NCBI GenBank assembly: GCA_900756875.1
Contig: CAAELW010000075.1
Span: 1 to 31,297, forward strand
Direction: 5' to 3'
DNA from: Pasteurellaceae bacterium
Lineage (GTDB): Bacteria > Pseudomonadota > Gammaproteobacteria > Enterobacterales > Pasteurellaceae
Length of the DNA stretch: 31,297 nucleotides
Shown: positions 18,645-27,866 of the stretch, piece by piece
Numbering within the stretch: the stretch's first letter is position 1
How the letters are laid out: every line of letters starts with the position of its first letter
Program-made: the position numbers and the translations under genes
The notes under the pieces: model-generated
What the model saw: the letters and a program-made list of their open reading frames with translations, nothing else
Told to the model about the DNA's origin: nothing
Database searches by the model: none

Positions 18645-19276
18645 TGCAAGGCAAATTTATCGTCATTGAAGGGTTGGAAGGTGCAGGTAAAAGTACCGCC
18701 ATGCAAACGGTGGTGGATACATTAAAATCCCTCGGTGTAAATGATATCGTATTTACTCGTGAGCCGGGTGGTACACCATTAGCAGAAAAATTGCGCCATT
18801 TAATTAAACATGAAACAGAAGAATCTGTTACGGATAAAGCGGAATTATTGATGCTTTATGCGGCACGAATTCAATTGGTAGAAAATGTGATTAAACCAGC
18901 ATTGGCAGAAGGTAAAATTGTGTTGGGTGATCGACATGATATGTCTTCACAGGCCTATCAAGGCGGCGGGCGTCAGTTTGACCAAACGCTTATGGCGAAT
19001 TTAAAAAATATGGTATTAGGTGATTTTGAGCCTGATTTTGTACTGTATTTAGACATTGATCCATCTGAAGGTTTAGCTCGTGCAAGAGGACGTGGAGAAT
19101 TAGACCGCATTGAACAGCAAGGGCTCGATTTCTTCCATCGTACCCGCCAACGCTATTTGGAATTGGTGCAGAACAACCCGAAAGCTACCATTATTAATGC
19201 GGGTCGGCCTTTAGAACAAGTACAAGCAGACATTCAAAGTGTGGTCAAAAATTGGTGGGTTTCACAATCAAAATGA
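18644..19276 (+). CDS. tmk: Thymidylate kinase
   Basis: Phosphorylates dTMP to dTDP for DNA synthesis. It has 210 residues. The P-loop is GLEGAGKS (10-17), the DR motif is [17 protein letters not shown] (about 95-111), and the lid [14 protein letters not shown] (about 145-158) carries the arginine-rich element of the E. coli-type enzymes. An AAAGGAG site lies within the end of mltG. The stop overlaps the holB ATG (ATGA), so translation is coupled. Confidence 0.96.
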   Translation: MQGKFIVIEGLEGAGKSTAMQTVVDTLKSLGVNDIVFTREPGGTPLAEKLRHLIKHETEESVTDKAELLMLYAARIQLVENVIKPALAEGKIVLGDRHDMSSQAYQGGGRQFDQTLMANLKNMVLGDFEPDFVLYLDIDPSEGLARARGRGELDRIEQQGLDFFHRTRQRYLELVQNNPKATIINAGRPLEQVQADIQSVVKNWWVSQSK

Positions 19277-20253
19277 GCGAACTTTATCCTTGGTTAGTGC
19301 CTACTTATCACAAAATTAGCCAAACTTTTAGCGAAGGTTTGGGGCATCATGCATTATTGATTAAAGCTGATCAAGGTCTCGGTGTTGAAGGTTTGTTTGA
19401 GGCTTTGACAAAACGCATTATGTGTCAAACACCAGATAATGCACCTTGTGGTCATTGTCATGCTTGCCATTTAATGGCAGCACACAGCCACCCTGATTTT
19501 CATGTTTTAGCCTCTCAAGAAGGCAAAGATATTGGTGTTGATCAGGTGCGGACGATTAATGAAGTTGTCAGCCAACACGCGCAACAAAACGGCAATAAAT
19601 TAGTATATATTCAAGATGCAGAGCGTCTTACGGAACCAGCGGCTAACGCGTTGCTAAAAACCTTGGAAGAGCCGCGTCCGAACACGTATTTCTTATTGCA
19701 AACAGAGCCATCCTCTTCGTTGTTAGCGACTATTTACAGCCGTTGCCAAGTGTGGAATGTGCCTTTGCCAACGGAAGCGGAAGCCTTAACTTGGCTTTCT
19801 TCTCAATTTCAGGCAGAAACATCAGAATTATTGACCGCACTTGCGATGAATTTGGGGCGTCCGCTGTTAGCATTAGAAACACTTCAGCAAGGATTAATTG
19901 AACAACGGAAGAATTTCCTACGTCAATTTTGGCTTTTTTATCGTCGTCGTTCGCCTTTGGAAATTTTGCCTTTCTTTGAAAAAGAACGCACCGTACAGCA
20001 AGTGGATTGGATTTTAGCGTTTTTAAGCGATGCCATTAAATACAAACTCGAAATACAAAGTGGCTGGCAAACACTTGATCTTAAAACAGGTGTAACTCAA
20101 TTTGCAGACGAGCAAACAGCGCTTGGGTTATTGACCGCAAATAAAATTATGCAAAAAGTGCGCTCGGATTTACTTACTATCAACGGCGTTAACACAGAAT
20201 TAATGTTATTAGATGGTTTGACAAAATTAATTACCGACGTATTTAAGGACTAA
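19273..20253 (+). CDS. holB: DNA polymerase III delta' subunit (HolB)
   Basis: Non-ATPase subunit of the clamp loader. I start at the ATG at 19273 (326 residues), which overlaps the tmk stop by 4 bases. An in-frame GTG at 19252 lies deeper inside tmk and is less likely. The zinc module is Cys51, Cys59, Cys62 and Cys65 in [15 protein letters not shown]. The Walker A position is degenerate ([10 protein letters not shown]), as expected for delta'. The SRC motif (YSRCQVW, about 155-161) supplies the arginine finger. An uptake signal lies inside at 19834-19842. Confidence 0.94.
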   Translation: MSELYPWLVPTYHKISQTFSEGLGHHALLIKADQGLGVEGLFEALTKRIMCQTPDNAPCGHCHACHLMAAHSHPDFHVLASQEGKDIGVDQVRTINEVVSQHAQQNGNKLVYIQDAERLTEPAANALLKTLEEPRPNTYFLLQTEPSSSLLATIYSRCQVWNVPLPTEAEALTWLSSQFQAETSELLTALAMNLGRPLLALETLQQGLIEQRKNFLRQFWLFYRRRSPLEILPFFEKERTVQQVDWILAFLSDAIKYKLEIQSGWQTLDLKTGVTQFADEQTALGLLTANKIMQKVRSDLLTINGVNTELMLLDGLTKLITDVFKD

Positions 20254-20260
20254 ATAAATT

Positions 20261-21043
20261 ATGTTTATCGTAGATTCCCATTGCCATTTAGATGCTTTGG
20301 ATTATGAAAATTTACACAAAGACATTGCTGATGTAGTGGCTAAAGCCCAAGCACGAGATGTGAAGCATTTATTGGCGATTGGCGTAACATTAAGCCGTTT
20401 TGAAAAAGCTTACCCTGAGTTAGCCAAATTTCCGAATGTGTCTTTGGCTTGCGGCGTGCATCCATTAGATCTTGAAGAAGAACCTTACGATGCCGAGCGT
20501 TTATTACGTTTATCCCAAGATAAAAAAGTGATCGCAATTGGCGAAATTGGTTTGGATTATTATTACAGTGCAGATAATAAAGCATTACAGCAAACAGTTT
20601 TTGCGGATCAAATTAGAATTGCTAATGAAGTGGATAAACCCGTGATCATTCATACGCGTTCAGCATCAGAAGATACCATTGCTATGTTGCGTGAGCACCA
20701 GGCAGAAAAGTGCGGTGGATTAATTCATTGTTTTACGGAAACCTTGGATTTTGCGAAAAAGGCGCTTGATTTAGGGTTTTATATTTCTTGTTCAGGCATT
20801 ATAACCTTTAAAAATGCGGAAAGTATTCGTGAAGCTATTCGTTATGTACCGGCAGATCGTTTGTTAGTTGAAACAGATTCGCCTTACTTAGCGCCCGTGC
20901 CTTATCGTGGTAAAGAGAACCAACCTGCCTATACACGTGAAGTGTGTGAGTATGTGGCAGCGTTAAAAGGGCTGTCTATGGAAGAATTTGCACAAATTAG
21001 TACACAAAACTTCGAGCGTTTATTTAAAATTAATGTACAATAA
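20261..21043 (+). CDS. TatD family metal-dependent hydrolase (YcfH type)
   Basis: TIM-barrel metallohydrolase of 260 residues, TatD/YcfH family, related to 3'-5' DNA exonucleases and D-aminoacyl-tRNA hydrolases. Metal ligands are visible: HCH at His7 and His9, GEIGLDYYY with Glu95, His131 (VIIHTRS), His156 (IHCFTE) and Asp206 (ETDSPYLAP). It follows holB by 7 bases, as ycfH does in E. coli, so it is the last gene of mltG-tmk-holB-tatD. Three paralogous subfamilies exist (TatD, YcfH, YjjV). Position favours YcfH, but the substrate is uncertain. Confidence 0.9.
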   Translation: MFIVDSHCHLDALDYENLHKDIADVVAKAQARDVKHLLAIGVTLSRFEKAYPELAKFPNVSLACGVHPLDLEEEPYDAERLLRLSQDKKVIAIGEIGLDYYYSADNKALQQTVFADQIRIANEVDKPVIIHTRSASEDTIAMLREHQAEKCGGLIHCFTETLDFAKKALDLGFYISCSGIITFKNAESIREAIRYVPADRLLVETDSPYLAPVPYRGKENQPAYTREVCEYVAALKGLSMEEFAQISTQNFERLFKINVQ

Positions 21044-21069
21044 ATCATCGATTTAAATGAGAGAGTTTT

Positions 21070-21594
21070 ATGCGTAAGTTTTTTAAATACTTTTTATTTT
21101 TAGTGGTCTTTGTTTTCCACGGCTTTATGTTCGCCGTAGTGGACTACGTTTTCCCACACTATGATGTGACGCGAGTAACGGGTGTGGAAGTGAAACGTGT
21201 GGATAAAGATGGTCCGATTACAAAATCGAATCCGGCTGATGGTCCAACACGCGATGTGTATTTCATCAATACACAAAATGATGATGGCAAAATCATGGTG
21301 TATCGTAATGAAGATACCCGTTGGGGGTTCCCGTTCTACTTTAAATTTGGTTCAGCGAACTTACAGGCTCAAGTGCAAGCTTTGGGTAATGAAAACAAAT
21401 TAGTACAAATCAAGTATTACGGTTGGCGTATGACGATGTTCGATGAATATCGTAATGCGGTTTCAGTGAAGGAGATCACCGACGATATCACACCAAGCCA
21501 TCCAATTTTATCTTGGGTATTCTATGCATTCCTATTGGTTACCCTTTTCCTTTCTGTACAATTTGTACGCGGCTGGTTCGACAGCGAAAATTAG
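21070..21594 (+). CDS. DUF1523 family membrane protein
   Basis: A 174-residue protein that I recognise as DUF1523, with no known function. It has a hydrophobic segment at about 4-28 (FFKYFLFLVVFVFHGFMFAV) and a second at about 146-166. Between them lies a roughly 115-residue domain likely to be periplasmic, with VYFINTQNDDGKIMVYRNED, WGFPFYFKFG and YYGWRMTMFDEYRNAVSV. It starts 27 bases after tatD with a GAGAG site, so it may be co-transcribed with the replication operon. A weak hairpin and then the PaeA-like gene follow. Confidence 0.75.
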   Translation: MRKFFKYFLFLVVFVFHGFMFAVVDYVFPHYDVTRVTGVEVKRVDKDGPITKSNPADGPTRDVYFINTQNDDGKIMVYRNEDTRWGFPFYFKFGSANLQAQVQALGNENKLVQIKYYGWRMTMFDEYRNAVSVKEITDDITPSHPILSWVFYAFLLVTLFLSVQFVRGWFDSEN

Positions 21595-21608
21595 CGTTTC
21601 TCAAATAT

Positions 21609-21628
21609 AGGGCGTCATAGAACGCCCT
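21609..21628 (+). terminator. Weak hairpin after the DUF1523 gene
   Basis: AGGGCGT pairs with ACGCCCT around a 6-base loop, 15 bases after the stop. No T-run follows (AACAACTTAA), so termination would be inefficient. Confidence 0.4.
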
Positions 21629-21706
21629 AACAACTTAATAATAACATTTCTAACCTAAAAACCAGCGGTAAATTGACCGCACTTTAAAACCAATAAAGAG
21701 AACATT

Positions 21707-23017
21707 ATGAGTTTATCTGCAGCGATTTTAATTTTAATCGTATTAATTATTATCAGTGCGATCTTGTCATCAGCTGAGATTTCTCTCGCGGGTGCAAGAC
21801 GCATTAAATTACAAACGTTAGCCAATGAAGGCAATATCAAAGCGGAGAAGGTCTTAAAGTTACAGGAGCAACCTGGTCGCTTTATTACTGTCGTTCAAAT
21901 TGGGCTCAATATGGTCGCCGTACTCGGTGGTGTGATTGGTGAGGCAACAATTAGTCTTCACTTACAAAGTTTTTTGCATGAATACACCAAAGCTGAATGG
22001 GTTGAGCCAGCCTCCTCTTGGATTGCCTTTTTCATGGTAACCATAACATTTGTTTTATTAGCCGATTTAATTCCTAAACGTCTTGCACTGATTAATCCTG
22101 AAGGTGTTGCGCTACGGACTATTGGCATTATGCAAGTCTTTATTTTCTTCTTAAAACCTATTGTATGGTTTTTTGATGGTCTTTCTAATATCTTCTTCCA
22201 TTTAATGGGCGTATCGACTAAACGTGAAGATAACATGACTCCAGAAGACATCGTGGCTATCGTGGAAGCGGGTGCTGAAGCAGGTGTGCTAAAAACACAA
22301 GAGCATTATTTGATTGAAAATATCTTTGAAATGCAAGAACGCACCGTGTCTTCAACCATGACAACCCGTGAAAACATCGTATTTTTAGACCGCACTTTCA
22401 CTCGTCAAGAAGTGTTGAATACCTTATCGGCAGACTCTCATTCTAAATTAGTGATCTGTGATAATGGCTTGGATAAGATTTTAGGTTATGTGGAATCACA
22501 TACCTTATTAACACTCTATCTTCAACAAGAAGTGGTAGATTTAACAGATAGCCGTTTATTGCGTAAAGCGTTATTTATTCCGGATACACTGTCGTTATAC
22601 GAAGTATTAGAGCTATTTAAATCCACCGGTGAAGATTTTGCCATTATCGTCAATGAATATGCGCTTGTAATGGGCTTAATTACCTTAAACGATGTGATGA
22701 GTATTGTGATGGGTGAATTGGTTTCTAACGAAGAAGAGCAAATCGTCAGCCGTGATGAAAACTCTTGGTTGATTGATGGTGCAACCCCGCTTGAAGATGT
22801 GATGCGTGCTTTAGATATTGAATCTTTCCCTGATGAAGAAAACTATGAAACCATCAGTGGCTTTATGATGTATATGCTACGCAAAATCCCGAAAAAAACT
22901 GATTTTGTGTTATACGATAAGTATAAATTTGAAGTTATTGATACCGAAAACTTCAAAATTGATCAAATTTTAGTTTCGATTGTCAAAGACAACGGTGTGA
23001 GCAAAGAATCAGCGTAG
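21707..23017 (+). CDS. paeA: CNNM/CBS-domain transporter, PaeA (YtfL)-like
   Basis: An inner-membrane protein of 436 residues, with a CNNM (DUF21) domain of about four segments (about 1-190), a CBS pair (about 205-330) and a C-terminal CorC/HlyC domain (about 345-425). It closely follows E. coli PaeA (YtfL) from memory: SSAEISLAGARRIKLQTLANEGNI near 20-43, RFITVVQIGLN, ADLIPKRLAL, EDFAIIVNEYALVMGLITLNDVM and RDENSWLIDG. PaeA is reported to export cadaverine and putrescine under stress. CorB-type magnesium exporters and HlyC-like proteins are relatives, so the substrate is inferred. An uptake signal lies 22 bases before the ATG and another inside (22389-22397). Confidence 0.8.
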   Translation: MSLSAAILILIVLIIISAILSSAEISLAGARRIKLQTLANEGNIKAEKVLKLQEQPGRFITVVQIGLNMVAVLGGVIGEATISLHLQSFLHEYTKAEWVEPASSWIAFFMVTITFVLLADLIPKRLALINPEGVALRTIGIMQVFIFFLKPIVWFFDGLSNIFFHLMGVSTKREDNMTPEDIVAIVEAGAEAGVLKTQEHYLIENIFEMQERTVSSTMTTRENIVFLDRTFTRQEVLNTLSADSHSKLVICDNGLDKILGYVESHTLLTLYLQQEVVDLTDSRLLRKALFIPDTLSLYEVLELFKSTGEDFAIIVNEYALVMGLITLNDVMSIVMGELVSNEEEQIVSRDENSWLIDGATPLEDVMRALDIESFPDEENYETISGFMMYMLRKIPKKTDFVLYDKYKFEVIDTENFKIDQILVSIVKDNGVSKESA

Positions 23018-23098
23018 TGCTAGGCGGTTCCTTGCTTAATCCCCTATTCTAAGTATAATTAACGGCGGTTTTAACCGCCTATAAATAAGGAAAATTTA

Positions 23099-23629
23099 AT
23101 GTTTAAAAAAATCTCGGTATTCTTTGTGGCAGTAATGCTTGCAGGTTGTTCTTCGATTTCAGATATGACCTCTTACATTCCGTTTATGGGTAAAGACAAA
23201 AAGGTCATTGATTTAGATAAAGATAAAATCGACCAAAAATCTTACGCGGCAGCTTATGAAGCCACTGTGGCAACGTATAAAGATCGTGTAACGAAAAATT
23301 TCTTTGTGGATAATTTTGCAAGTGGTGCGAATGACTGGTATCTCGGTCGTATTGTTGTGCCAATCAAACAAATTCAAGATAAACTCTACACGGGTGGCCA
23401 TGATTCAGATGTGTATGCTTACTACAGTGGTGTGTTGCATGCAGAAGCATTACAAACTAACTTCAGCCGCTTAAGCGCGAATTGTTGGCAAAAAGTGGAT
23501 TCGCCAAGTGTGACACAAGGGATCTACGATGCAATGCGTGATTTGCAAAAAGGCAAAGAGCGCGGTGAAAATGACGCCTATATTTCCCAAGGTAGCGAAA
23601 TGCTACTCAAAGCCTGTACCGGCCAATAA
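23099..23629 (+). CDS. Small conserved lipoprotein, unknown function
   Basis: A 176-residue protein with a lipoprotein signal: MFKKISVFFVAVMLAGCSS, lipobox LAGC with the acylated Cys at 17. A serine follows the cysteine, so sorting to the outer membrane is likely. The rest is soluble and acidic-to-neutral, with two further cysteines (NCWQKV and LKACTGQ) that could form a periplasmic disulfide. I do not recognise a characterised family. It lies alone between the PaeA-like gene and the fru operon, with an AAGGAA site before it and a strong terminator after it. Confidence 0.75.
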   Translation: MFKKISVFFVAVMLAGCSSISDMTSYIPFMGKDKKVIDLDKDKIDQKSYAAAYEATVATYKDRVTKNFFVDNFASGANDWYLGRIVVPIKQIQDKLYTGGHDSDVYAYYSGVLHAEALQTNFSRLSANCWQKVDSPSVTQGIYDAMRDLQKGKERGENDAYISQGSEMLLKACTGQ

Positions 23630-23636
23630 TCAATTT

Positions 23637-23678
23637 GAGCTGTTGATGAGCGATCTCATCAGCAGCTTTTCTTTTTTT
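23637..23678 (+). terminator. Terminator between the lipoprotein gene and fruB
   Basis: GAGCTGTTGATGAG pairs with CTCATCAGCAGCTT (14 bp, with G-T wobbles) around CGAT, followed by TTCTTTTTTT. It starts 8 bases after the lipoprotein stop and ends 26 bases before fruB, so it fills most of the fru promoter region. Confidence 0.85.
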
Positions 23679-23703
23679 AAATCATCAATGTGAAGGAGCA
23701 AGA

Positions 23704-25224
23704 ATGTTAGAACTTTCGGAAAGCAACATTCATTTAAATGCTACGGCAACAAATAAGCAGCAAGCTATTGAAATGGCTGCAAGTGCGTTAGAGCAAGCTG
23801 GCAATGTTGAACAAGGCTATTTGCAAGGCATGCTTGGACGTGAACAACAAACCTCCACTTTTTTAGGCAATGGGATTGCAATTCCACACGGTACATTAGA
23901 AACCCGTTCAATGGTGAAAAAAACCGGTGTGCAAGTTTTCCAATTTCCACAAGGTATTGAGTGGGGAGAAGGCAATATTGCTTATGTTGTGATTGGTATT
24001 GCTGCCCGTTCTGATGAGCATCTTGCTTTACTTCGTCAATTAACGCACGTTTTAGGTGATGAAGACACCGCAGCACAATTAGCAACATTAACAGATGTTG
24101 AAAAATTCCGTGCGATTTTGTTAGGTGAAAGCGATGCTTTTAGTATTACTGAAGAAACATTAAGTTTAGATATTGAAACACAAAGTTTGCTAACACTTAC
24201 TGCCATCAATGCAGGTAAATTACAACAGCAAAGTGCGGTTGAAAATAGCTTTGTTTCTGAAGTGGTCTCCAATTCTGCTCTGCCGCTTGGTAAAGGTTTA
24301 TGGGTTACAGATGCCGTCTCAGGTAATGTGAAAAATGCGTTGGCATTCAGTCGTGCGAAAACCATTTTTAATCATAATGGCAAAGCGGTGAAAGGCGTGT
24401 TGACAATTTCAGCTGTCAGTGATCAAATCAATGAGACATTAGCGCGTTTATTGGATGATGAAGTCCAAAATATTTTATTAAGCGGAAATACGCAGCAAAT
24501 TTTGACCGCACTTAATGGCGGTAAAGTGCCAGCTTCGTCAGCTACTCAATCTGAAGATCAAATTGCGACAGGTGCGGTGATTGGTACCTTTACTGTTCGT
24601 AATGAACATGGCTTGCACGCTCGCCCAAGTGCGATGCTCGTCAATGAAGTGAAAAAATTCACCTCCAAGATTACGGTACAAAATATTACTCGAGAAACTG
24701 CACCAGTTAGTGCAAAAAGCTTAATGAAAATCGTGGCATTGGGTGTGACTCAAGGTCATCGCTTACGTTTTGTGGCGGAAGGTGATGATGCGAAACAAGC
24801 AATCGAAGCCTTAGGTAAGATCATTGCGAGTGGACTTGGCGAGAGCGTATCTGCCGTACCACCGGCTGAGCCGGATACCATTGAAGTAAGCAGCGAGCAT
24901 GCACCACAAATCCACGAAGAAAACACGGGCTTACCAGCCGATGCCATTGAAGCGGTATTTATGATTCGTAATGAACACGGTTTACATGCGCGTCCAAGTG
25001 CTGTGCTTGTTAATGAAGTGAAAAAATATAATGCCTCGGTTGCGGTACAAAACTTAGATCGTGACACCCAATTAGTCAGTGCAAAAAGTTTGATGAAAAT
25101 TGTGGCACTTGGTGTCGTGAAAGGTCATCGCCTACGTTTCGTCGCGAGCGGTGAAGAAGCTCAACAAGCGATTGATGGTATTGGTGCGGTCATTGAAAGT
25201 GGTTTAGGCGAAGGTCGGGGGTAA
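23704..25224 (+). CDS. fruB: Fructose PTS multiphosphoryl transfer protein FruB with two HPr domains
   Basis: Carries phosphate from enzyme I to FruA during fructose uptake. It has 506 residues. An N-terminal EIIA-fructose domain (about 1-145) has active His62 (GIAIPHGTLE), and a middle linker domain (about 155-275) follows. Two HPr-like domains lie in tandem at 292-380 and 415-503, each with NEHGLHARPSA and active His305 and His428. E. coli FruB (376) has one such domain; I recall the duplication as typical of Haemophilus. The two copies are about two-thirds identical. It is first in fruB-fruK-fruA with an AAGGAG site. I see no Cra (FruR) operator. Confidence 0.94.
   Translation: MLELSESNIHLNATATNKQQAIEMAASALEQAGNVEQGYLQGMLGREQQTSTFLGNGIAIPHGTLETRSMVKKTGVQVFQFPQGIEWGEGNIAYVVIGIAARSDEHLALLRQLTHVLGDEDTAAQLATLTDVEKFRAILLGESDAFSITEETLSLDIETQSLLTLTAINAGKLQQQSAVENSFVSEVVSNSALPLGKGLWVTDAVSGNVKNALAFSRAKTIFNHNGKAVKGVLTISAVSDQINETLARLLDDEVQNILLSGNTQQILTALNGGKVPASSATQSEDQIATGAVIGTFTVRNEHGLHARPSAMLVNEVKKFTSKITVQNITRETAPVSAKSLMKIVALGVTQGHRLRFVAEGDDAKQAIEALGKIIASGLGESVSAVPPAEPDTIEVSSEHAPQIHEENTGLPADAIEAVFMIRNEHGLHARPSAVLVNEVKKYNASVAVQNLDRDTQLVSAKSLMKIVALGVVKGHRLRFVASGEEAQQAIDGIGAVIESGLGEGRG
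24577..25212 (+). repeat. Tandem HPr domain duplication within fruB
   Basis: Two direct copies of an 89-codon unit (24577-24843 and 24946-25212), separated by a 34-codon linker rich in Glu and Pro. By my count 59 of 89 residues are identical, including NEHGLHARPSA and VSAKSLMKIVALGV, so the duplication is old and under selection rather than a recent tandem event. Confidence 0.85.
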
Positions 25225-25227
25225 GTG

Positions 25228-26169
25228 ATGGCAAAAGTAGCAACAATTACCTTAAACGCTGCTTATGATTTAGTTGGGCGTTTGCCTCGTATTGAAATAG
25301 GCGAAGTGAACACCGTTGAAACGCTCGGTATTTTCCCCGCAGGCAAAGGCATCAATGTCGCTAAGGTATTAAAAGATTTGGGCGTAGAGGTGGCCGTTGG
25401 TGGCTTCTTAGGGGAAGACAACGTCGGTGATTTTGAAACCCTGTTTAAAAAACAAGGCTTGGAAGACAAATTCCATCGTGTTGCAGGCAAAACCCGTATT
25501 AATGTAAAAATTACGGAAACCGAAGCGGATGTGACAGACCTAAATTTCTTAGGTTATCAAATCACTCCAGAAGCTTGGCAGCAATTTACAGCAGATTCAT
25601 TAGCGTATTGCCAAGATTTTGATATTGTTGCGGTATGTGGCAGTTTACCGCGTGGTGTCACTCCTGAATTGTTCGTGGATTGGCTTAATCAGTTGCATCA
25701 AGCTGGTGTGAAAGTCGTATTAGATAGCAGTAATGCCGCACTCACGGCTGGTTTGAAAGCGCATCCTTGGTTGGTGAAACCAAATCATCGCGAATTGGAA
25801 GCATGGATTGGTCATCCGTTAAATTCTCTTGATGAAATTATTGCAGCGGCTAAAAAACTTAAAGCAGAAGGTATTGCTAATGTGATTATTTCGATGGGGG
25901 CAAACGGTTCTTTATGGATGAGTGAACAGGTTGTGATTCAAGCTCAACCACCTAAATGTGAAAATGTGGTGAGCACCGTAGGAGCGGGTGATTCTATGGT
26001 AGCTGGCTTAATTTACGGTATTGAAAAAGGCTTGTCTCAAGCGGAAACCTTAGCGTTTGCAAGTGCTGTTTCTGCCTTTGCTGTTTCACAAAGCAATGTG
26101 GGCGTAAGCGATATCGCCTTGCTTGAGCCAATTCTGGCGAATGTCAAAATTTCTGTGATTGAAGGATAA
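25228..26169 (+). CDS. fruK: 1-phosphofructokinase FruK
   Basis: Converts fructose 1-phosphate, made by FruA, to fructose 1,6-bisphosphate. It is a PfkB/ribokinase-family fold of 313 residues from the ATG at 25228, with a G-rich site upstream; a GTG one codon earlier is also open. Visible motifs are the substrate-binding start TITLNAAYDLVGRL, the N-terminal PfkB signature FPAGKGINVAKVLKDLG (about 37-53), and GAGDSMVAG with catalytic-base Asp255. It begins 3 bases after the fruB stop and ends 4 bases before fruA. Confidence 0.94.
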   Translation: MAKVATITLNAAYDLVGRLPRIEIGEVNTVETLGIFPAGKGINVAKVLKDLGVEVAVGGFLGEDNVGDFETLFKKQGLEDKFHRVAGKTRINVKITETEADVTDLNFLGYQITPEAWQQFTADSLAYCQDFDIVAVCGSLPRGVTPELFVDWLNQLHQAGVKVVLDSSNAALTAGLKAHPWLVKPNHRELEAWIGHPLNSLDEIIAAAKKLKAEGIANVIISMGANGSLWMSEQVVIQAQPPKCENVVSTVGAGDSMVAGLIYGIEKGLSQAETLAFASAVSAFAVSQSNVGVSDIALLEPILANVKISVIEG

Positions 26170-26173
26170 TGTA

Positions 26174-27850
26174 ATGAATTTGTTTTTAACTCAATCTCCG
26201 CAAATTGGTGCGGCAAAAGCCTATTTACTTCGCCAAGCATTGAGCGTGGCAGCGAAAAAAGCCAATCATACTGTGGTTGAACAAGCCAAAGAGGCGGATT
26301 TAGTGATTGTTTTCGGATCTACTTTACCAAAATCTACTGAGCTTGTGGGCAAAAAAGTCTTTTTAGCGAATGAGGATGCGGCGATTGCTTCACCTGAAGT
26401 AACGCTGACGAATGCTCTCAATCAAGCAGTGGACTATGTTCAACCTACTCAAAGTGCAGTTGGATTTGGCGGCGTTTCTGACGTCAAAAATATCGTCGCG
26501 GTGACAGCTTGCCCAACAGGTGTGGCGCATACCTTTATGTCTGCTGAAGCCATTGAAACTTATGCAAAAAAACAAGGTTGGCAGGTAAAAGTAGAAACGC
26601 GTGGTCAAGTGGGTGCAGGTAATGAAATTACCCCTGAAGAAGTCGCTGCGGCAGATTTAGTCTTTGTTGCGGCCGATATTGATGTGCCGTTAGATAAATT
26701 CCAAGGTAAACCGATGTATCGTACTTCTACCGGTTTGGCTTTAAAGAAAACGTCACAGGAATTCGATAAGGCATTTAAAGAAGCAAAAACTTATGAAGGT
26801 GGCGCGGCAAAAGCTTCTGCTAAATCAGAAGAAAGCGGCGAGAAAAAAGGCGTCTATAAACATTTGATGACCGGTGTGTCACACATGTTGCCGTTGGTGG
26901 TTGCCGGTGGCTTATTAATCGCGATTTCCTTTATGTTTGGTATCGAAGCCTTCAAAGATGAAACAATTTTTCATGGTATTCCAAAAGCCTTAATGGATAT
27001 TGGTGGTGGCGCAGCATTCCATCTGATGATTGCAGTGTTTGCCGGGTATGTGGCCTTTTCTATCGCAGACCGTCCAGGGCTTGCGGTAGGTCTCATTGGA
27101 GGGATGTTAGCCACCACGGCGGGTGCTGGGATTTTAGGTGGTATTATCGCGGGTTTCTTAGCGGGTTATGTGGTGAAAGGATTAAATGCAACCATTAAAT
27201 TGCCTGCGAGTTTAACCTCCTTAAAACCGATTTTAATTCTCCCGCTCTTTGGTACCTTGATTGTCGGCCTTGCCATGATTTATGTGATTAACCCACCGGT
27301 TTCACAAATTATGACGACCTTAAGTGATTGGTTAAAATCCATGGGGGAAGTCAATGCGATGGTATTGGGTGCGATTATCGGTGCCATGATGTGTATTGAT
27401 ATGGGCGGTCCAGTAAACAAAGCGGCTTATACGTTCTCCGTGGGAATGTTAGCCTCTCAAGTTCACACCCCAATGGCCGCCGCTATGGCAGCCGGTATGG
27501 TGCCACCAATTGGAATGGCGATTGCAACTTGGATTGCACGCAGTAAATTTACCAGTAATCAACGTGATGCAGGTAAAGCTTCTTTTGTCTTAGGCTTGTG
27601 CTTTATCTCTGAAGGGGCATTGCCGTTTGTGGCTGCCGATCCATTACGTGTGATTATTAGCTCGGTGATCGGTGGAGCAACTGCCGGTGCCATTTCAATG
27701 GCATTGAATATTTCTCTGCAAGCACCACATGGTGGTTTATTTGTGATTCCGTTTGTTTCAGAACCATTACTCTACTTAGGTGCAATTGCAACGGGGGCAT
27801 TATTAACCGGTGTGGTTTACGCGGTGATTAAACCAAAGGCGACAGAATAG
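26174..27850 (+). CDS. fruA: Fructose PTS EIIBC component FruA
   Basis: Membrane permease that imports fructose and phosphorylates it at C1. I start at the ATG at 26174 (558 residues), because an upstream in-frame ATG at 26159 lies inside the fruK end and E. coli FruA begins at the equivalent point. An N-terminal degenerate EIIB' domain (about 1-95) lacks an active cysteine. The functional EIIB domain has VTACPTGVAHTFM with Cys113. After a charged linker (about 205-222), the EIIC domain spans about 225-555 with many membrane segments. Operon order fruBKA is as in E. coli. Confidence 0.95.
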   Translation: MNLFLTQSPQIGAAKAYLLRQALSVAAKKANHTVVEQAKEADLVIVFGSTLPKSTELVGKKVFLANEDAAIASPEVTLTNALNQAVDYVQPTQSAVGFGGVSDVKNIVAVTACPTGVAHTFMSAEAIETYAKKQGWQVKVETRGQVGAGNEITPEEVAAADLVFVAADIDVPLDKFQGKPMYRTSTGLALKKTSQEFDKAFKEAKTYEGGAAKASAKSEESGEKKGVYKHLMTGVSHMLPLVVAGGLLIAISFMFGIEAFKDETIFHGIPKALMDIGGGAAFHLMIAVFAGYVAFSIADRPGLAVGLIGGMLATTAGAGILGGIIAGFLAGYVVKGLNATIKLPASLTSLKPILILPLFGTLIVGLAMIYVINPPVSQIMTTLSDWLKSMGEVNAMVLGAIIGAMMCIDMGGPVNKAAYTFSVGMLASQVHTPMAAAMAAGMVPPIGMAIATWIARSKFTSNQRDAGKASFVLGLCFISEGALPFVAADPLRVIISSVIGGATAGAISMALNISLQAPHGGLFVIPFVSEPLLYLGAIATGALLTGVVYAVIKPKATE

Positions 27851-27866
27851 CCAATTTTTTGATTAA

